A model generated the notes under the pieces. That model worked only from the letters and a program-made list of their open reading frames with translations, had not been told where the DNA came from and did not search any database. Below are positions 7,151 through 8,678 of a stretch of 8,678 nt of DNA, in pieces. Position 1 is the first letter of the stretch. The number at the start of each line of letters is the position of its first letter. This DNA is from Paracoccaceae bacterium (lineage in GTDB: Bacteria > Pseudomonadota > Alphaproteobacteria > Rhodobacterales > Rhodobacteraceae). Location: assembly GCA_026982515.1 (NCBI GenBank), contig JALSGY010000487.1, positions 1 to 8,678 of the forward strand, given 5' to 3'. Position numbers and translations under genes: made by a program.

Positions 7151-7500
7151 GCGGCTCGGCATCCTACCAGGCAGGGCTTGCCGCAGAGGAACAGGTGGCC
7201 GAAAGCTACCGCCGTGGCGGCCATCCGTTGCGCAACCGCCGCTGGCGCGGCAAGAGGGGCGAAATCGACCTGGTCGTGGAGGATGGAGAGGGGCTGATCT
7301 TCGTCGAGGTCAAGAAGGCGCGCGATTTCGCCCGCGCCGCAGAACGGATCACCACAAGGCAGCTGCGGCGCATCTACGATGCCGCGGCCGAGTATCTCGG
7401 CCAGATGCCGCTGGGCCTGAACACCCCGTCGCGTTTCGATGTGGCGCTGGTCGATGGGACCGGACGAATCGAAATCCTGGAAAACGCCTTCGGACATTGA
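7147..7500 (+). CDS. yraN: YraN / UPF0102 family nuclease-like protein
   Basis: This 117-residue protein has the typical length of the UPF0102 family. The core is GEIDLVVEDGEGLIFVEVKK (residues 38-57), which gives Glu39, Asp41, Glu54 and Lys56, arranged like a PD-(D/E)xK endonuclease active site. The conserved N-terminal GLAAEEQVAESY helix (10-21) and a later TTRQLRR helix (69-75) also fit the family. A role in handling branched DNA has been suggested from its likeness to archaeal Holliday-junction resolvases, but the substrate is not settled. The ATG at 7147 overlaps the rsmI stop (ATGA) and has GGAG eight bases upstream, so it is very likely co-translated with rsmI. Confidence 0.95.
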   Translation: MSGSASYQAGLAAEEQVAESYRRGGHPLRNRRWRGKRGEIDLVVEDGEGLIFVEVKKARDFARAAERITTRQLRRIYDAAAEYLGQMPLGLNTPSRFDVALVDGTGRIEILENAFGH

Positions 7501-7526
7501 ACCCGCCCGCACCCTGCGCCATTTAT
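7497..7526 (+). promoter_or_regulatory. Weak candidate promoter in front of gshB
   Basis: TTGAAC (7497-7502) and ATTTAT (7521-7526) are separated by 18 bases and lie in the only gap of the plus-strand cluster, ahead of gshB. Matches are 4 of 6 and 3 of 6, so this may be chance. If real, gshB could be expressed separately from rsmI-yraN with a leader of under 20 bases. Confidence 0.2.
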
Positions 7527-7550
7527 GGGTGAAACCGGGAAAGGGTCAGC

Positions 7551-8498
7551 ATGTCTTTGAAAGTGGCCATCCAGATGGATCCCATCGGCGCGATCGACAT
7601 CGACGCCGACAGCACCTTCGTGATCGCCCTCGAGGCCCAGAAGCGGGGGTATGAGCTGTTCTACTACACGCCCGAGCATCTCGCTTTCCAGAATGGCCGG
7701 GTCACCGCGCGCGGCTGGCCGCTGGAGCTTCGTCGGGAAAAAGGGAACCACTACAGCCTCGGCCCGGATACCGAGACCGATCTGTCCGATTTCGACGTGG
7801 TCTGGCTGCGCCAGGATCCGCCCTTCGACATGGGCTACATCACCACCACCCACATCCTGCAGATGATCCATCCGGGCACCCTCGTGGTGAATGATCCGTT
7901 CTGGGTACGCAACTACCCCGAGAAGCTGCTGGTGCTGCAGTTCCCCGATCTGATTCCGCCCACCACCATCGCCCGCGATCTTTCCGTCATCCGCGCCTTC
8001 AAGCAGGTTCATGGCGACATCATACTCAAGCCGCTGTACGGCAACGGTGGCGCCGGCGTCTTCCGCCTCGATCCGAACGACCGCAACCTCGCTTCGCTGC
8101 ACGAGCTTTTCACCACGCTCTCCAACGAACCGCTGATCGCGCAGAAGTTCATCCCCGACGTCTCCAACGGCGACAAGCGCATCATCCTCGTCGATGGTGA
8201 GCCGGTGGGCGCGATCAACCGCATTCCCGCCGCTGGCGAGACGCGCTCCAACATGCACGTGGGCGGACGCCCCGAGAAGGCCGGCCTTACCGCGCGCGAC
8301 CGCGAGATCTGTGCCCGGATCGGCCCGCTGCTGCGCGAGAAGGGGCAGATCTTCGTGGGGATCGACGTGATTGGCGATAATCTCACCGAAATCAACGTCA
8401 CTTCGCCAACCGGCCTGCAGGAACTCAAACGTTTCGACGGCACTGACGCCGCCGCGCTGATCTGGGACGCGATCGAGGCGAGGCTGGCGAAAGGATGA
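7551..8498 (+). CDS. gshB: GshB, glutathione synthetase (ATP-grasp)
   Basis: This 315-residue cytoplasmic enzyme joins gamma-glutamylcysteine and glycine with ATP to make glutathione, the second step after GshA. Length equals that of E. coli GshB (about 316). It has the N-terminal VAIQMDPI strand (5-12), LRQDPPFDMGYITTTHIL (86-103), the glycine-rich ATP loop LKPLYGNGGAGVFR (159-172), QKFIPDVSNGDKRIILVDG (198-216), RSNMHVGG (232-239) and the metal-binding end of the fold, GIDVIGDNLTEINVTSPTG (270-288). Asp272, Glu280 and Asn282 match the usual Mg2+ ligands, so the enzyme should be active. The ATG at 7551 has AAGGG five bases upstream and sits just before the conserved first strand. The 50-bp gap after yraN may hold a weak promoter. 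The stop overlaps the next gene (ATGA). Confidence 0.97.
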   Translation: MSLKVAIQMDPIGAIDIDADSTFVIALEAQKRGYELFYYTPEHLAFQNGRVTARGWPLELRREKGNHYSLGPDTETDLSDFDVVWLRQDPPFDMGYITTTHILQMIHPGTLVVNDPFWVRNYPEKLLVLQFPDLIPPTTIARDLSVIRAFKQVHGDIILKPLYGNGGAGVFRLDPNDRNLASLHELFTTLSNEPLIAQKFIPDVSNGDKRIILVDGEPVGAINRIPAAGETRSNMHVGGRPEKAGLTARDREICARIGPLLREKGQIFVGIDVIGDNLTEINVTSPTGLQELKRFDGTDAAALIWDAIEARLAKG

Positions 8499-8678
8499 GC
8501 TGGCAGCTGGCGCTCCTCAACCGGTACCTGCGACTGGTCGAACGCCCAGCCCTGGCCCGTCTGAGGGATATCCCCCGTGCCCGCCGCCGCTTCGAATGGC
8601 AAGCCTGCCTGGTGTTTCGCAATCCCCGGCGTGTTCTCTACCTTGAAGGCCGGCTGCAGGGCGTGCCCGCCACCTGGG
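8495..8678 (+). CDS. N-terminal fragment, possibly alpha/beta hydrolase; 3' end beyond window
   Basis: The frame opens with ATG at 8495, overlapping the gshB stop (ATGA), and stays open for 61 codons to the window edge. The start, MSWQLALLNRYLRLVERP, followed by an Arg-rich amphipathic stretch (ARLRDIPRARRRFEWQA), resembles the lead-in of esterase/lipase-like alpha/beta hydrolases in Rhodobacterales. The catalytic parts (oxyanion HGG, nucleophile elbow GxSxG) would lie outside the window, so I cannot confirm it. Position and overlap strongly suggest it belongs to the gshB transcript. Confidence 0.6.
   Translation, partial: MSWQLALLNRYLRLVERPALARLRDIPRARRRFEWQACLVFRNPRRVLYLEGRLQGVPATW

Noticed and set aside
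6023..7162. A 379-codon open frame on the - strand covering rsmI and the divergent control region
   Set aside because: RsmI on the + strand has all its family motifs. The reverse-frame product has none, and it would overlap the lipoprotein gene in a different frame.
7374..8258. A 294-codon open frame on the - strand, antisense to gshB and the end of yraN
   Set aside because: It looks like a soluble protein at first glance, but it is the mirror of GshB, whose ATP-grasp motifs are complete; no motif of its own is visible.

Overview
The window looks like an ordinary stretch of core chromosome from a high-GC alphaproteobacterium, most likely a member of the Rhodobacterales (Rhodobacter/Paracoccus/Ruegeria type). 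The reasons are strong G/C preference at third codon positions, protein sequences of Rhodobacterales flavour, and the combination glnD-murJ next to an LpoA-like lipoprotein, rsmI, yraN and gshB. I see no mobile element, CRISPR array, tRNA, rRNA or sign of recent transfer, and I did not find a convincing previously undescribed system.

Layout. (1) Bases 2-616, + strand: the 3' part of a rhomboid-family membrane protein. Both catalytic positions of the protease are replaced, so it is probably an inactive rhomboid. (2) Bases 712-6198, - strand: a tight three-gene operon read right to left. It encodes an LpoA-like periplasmic-binding-fold lipoprotein (predicted activator of penicillin-binding proteins), GlnD (bifunctional PII uridylyltransferase / uridylyl-removing enzyme) and MurJ (lipid II flippase). 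The first gene overlaps glnD if glnD uses its TTG start, and glnD overlaps murJ by one base (TGATG). (3) Bases 6199-6289: a 91-bp divergent control region. (4) Bases 6290-8678, + strand: rsmI (16S rRNA C1402 2'-O-methyltransferase), yraN (UPF0102 nuclease-like protein; ATGA overlap with rsmI), gshB (glutathione synthetase, after a 50-bp gap) and the first 61 codons of another gene (ATGA overlap with gshB), possibly an alpha/beta hydrolase.

How the genes work together. The minus-strand operon joins cell-wall building (lipid II export by MurJ, presumed stimulation of synthases by the lipoprotein) to nitrogen sensing (GlnD). The plus-strand operon is housekeeping: ribosome modification, a putative DNA-processing protein and thiol redox buffering. 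The rsmI / LpoA-like / yraN cluster corresponds to yraL-yraM-yraN of E. coli, except that here the lipoprotein gene points the other way.

The points most worth a second look are the rhomboid without catalytic residues, the LpoA-like protein lacking the TPR half of E. coli LpoA, the co-transcription of nitrogen sensing with wall synthesis, and the unusual start signals of glnD (TTG) and rsmI (GTG-GTG without a visible ribosome binding site).
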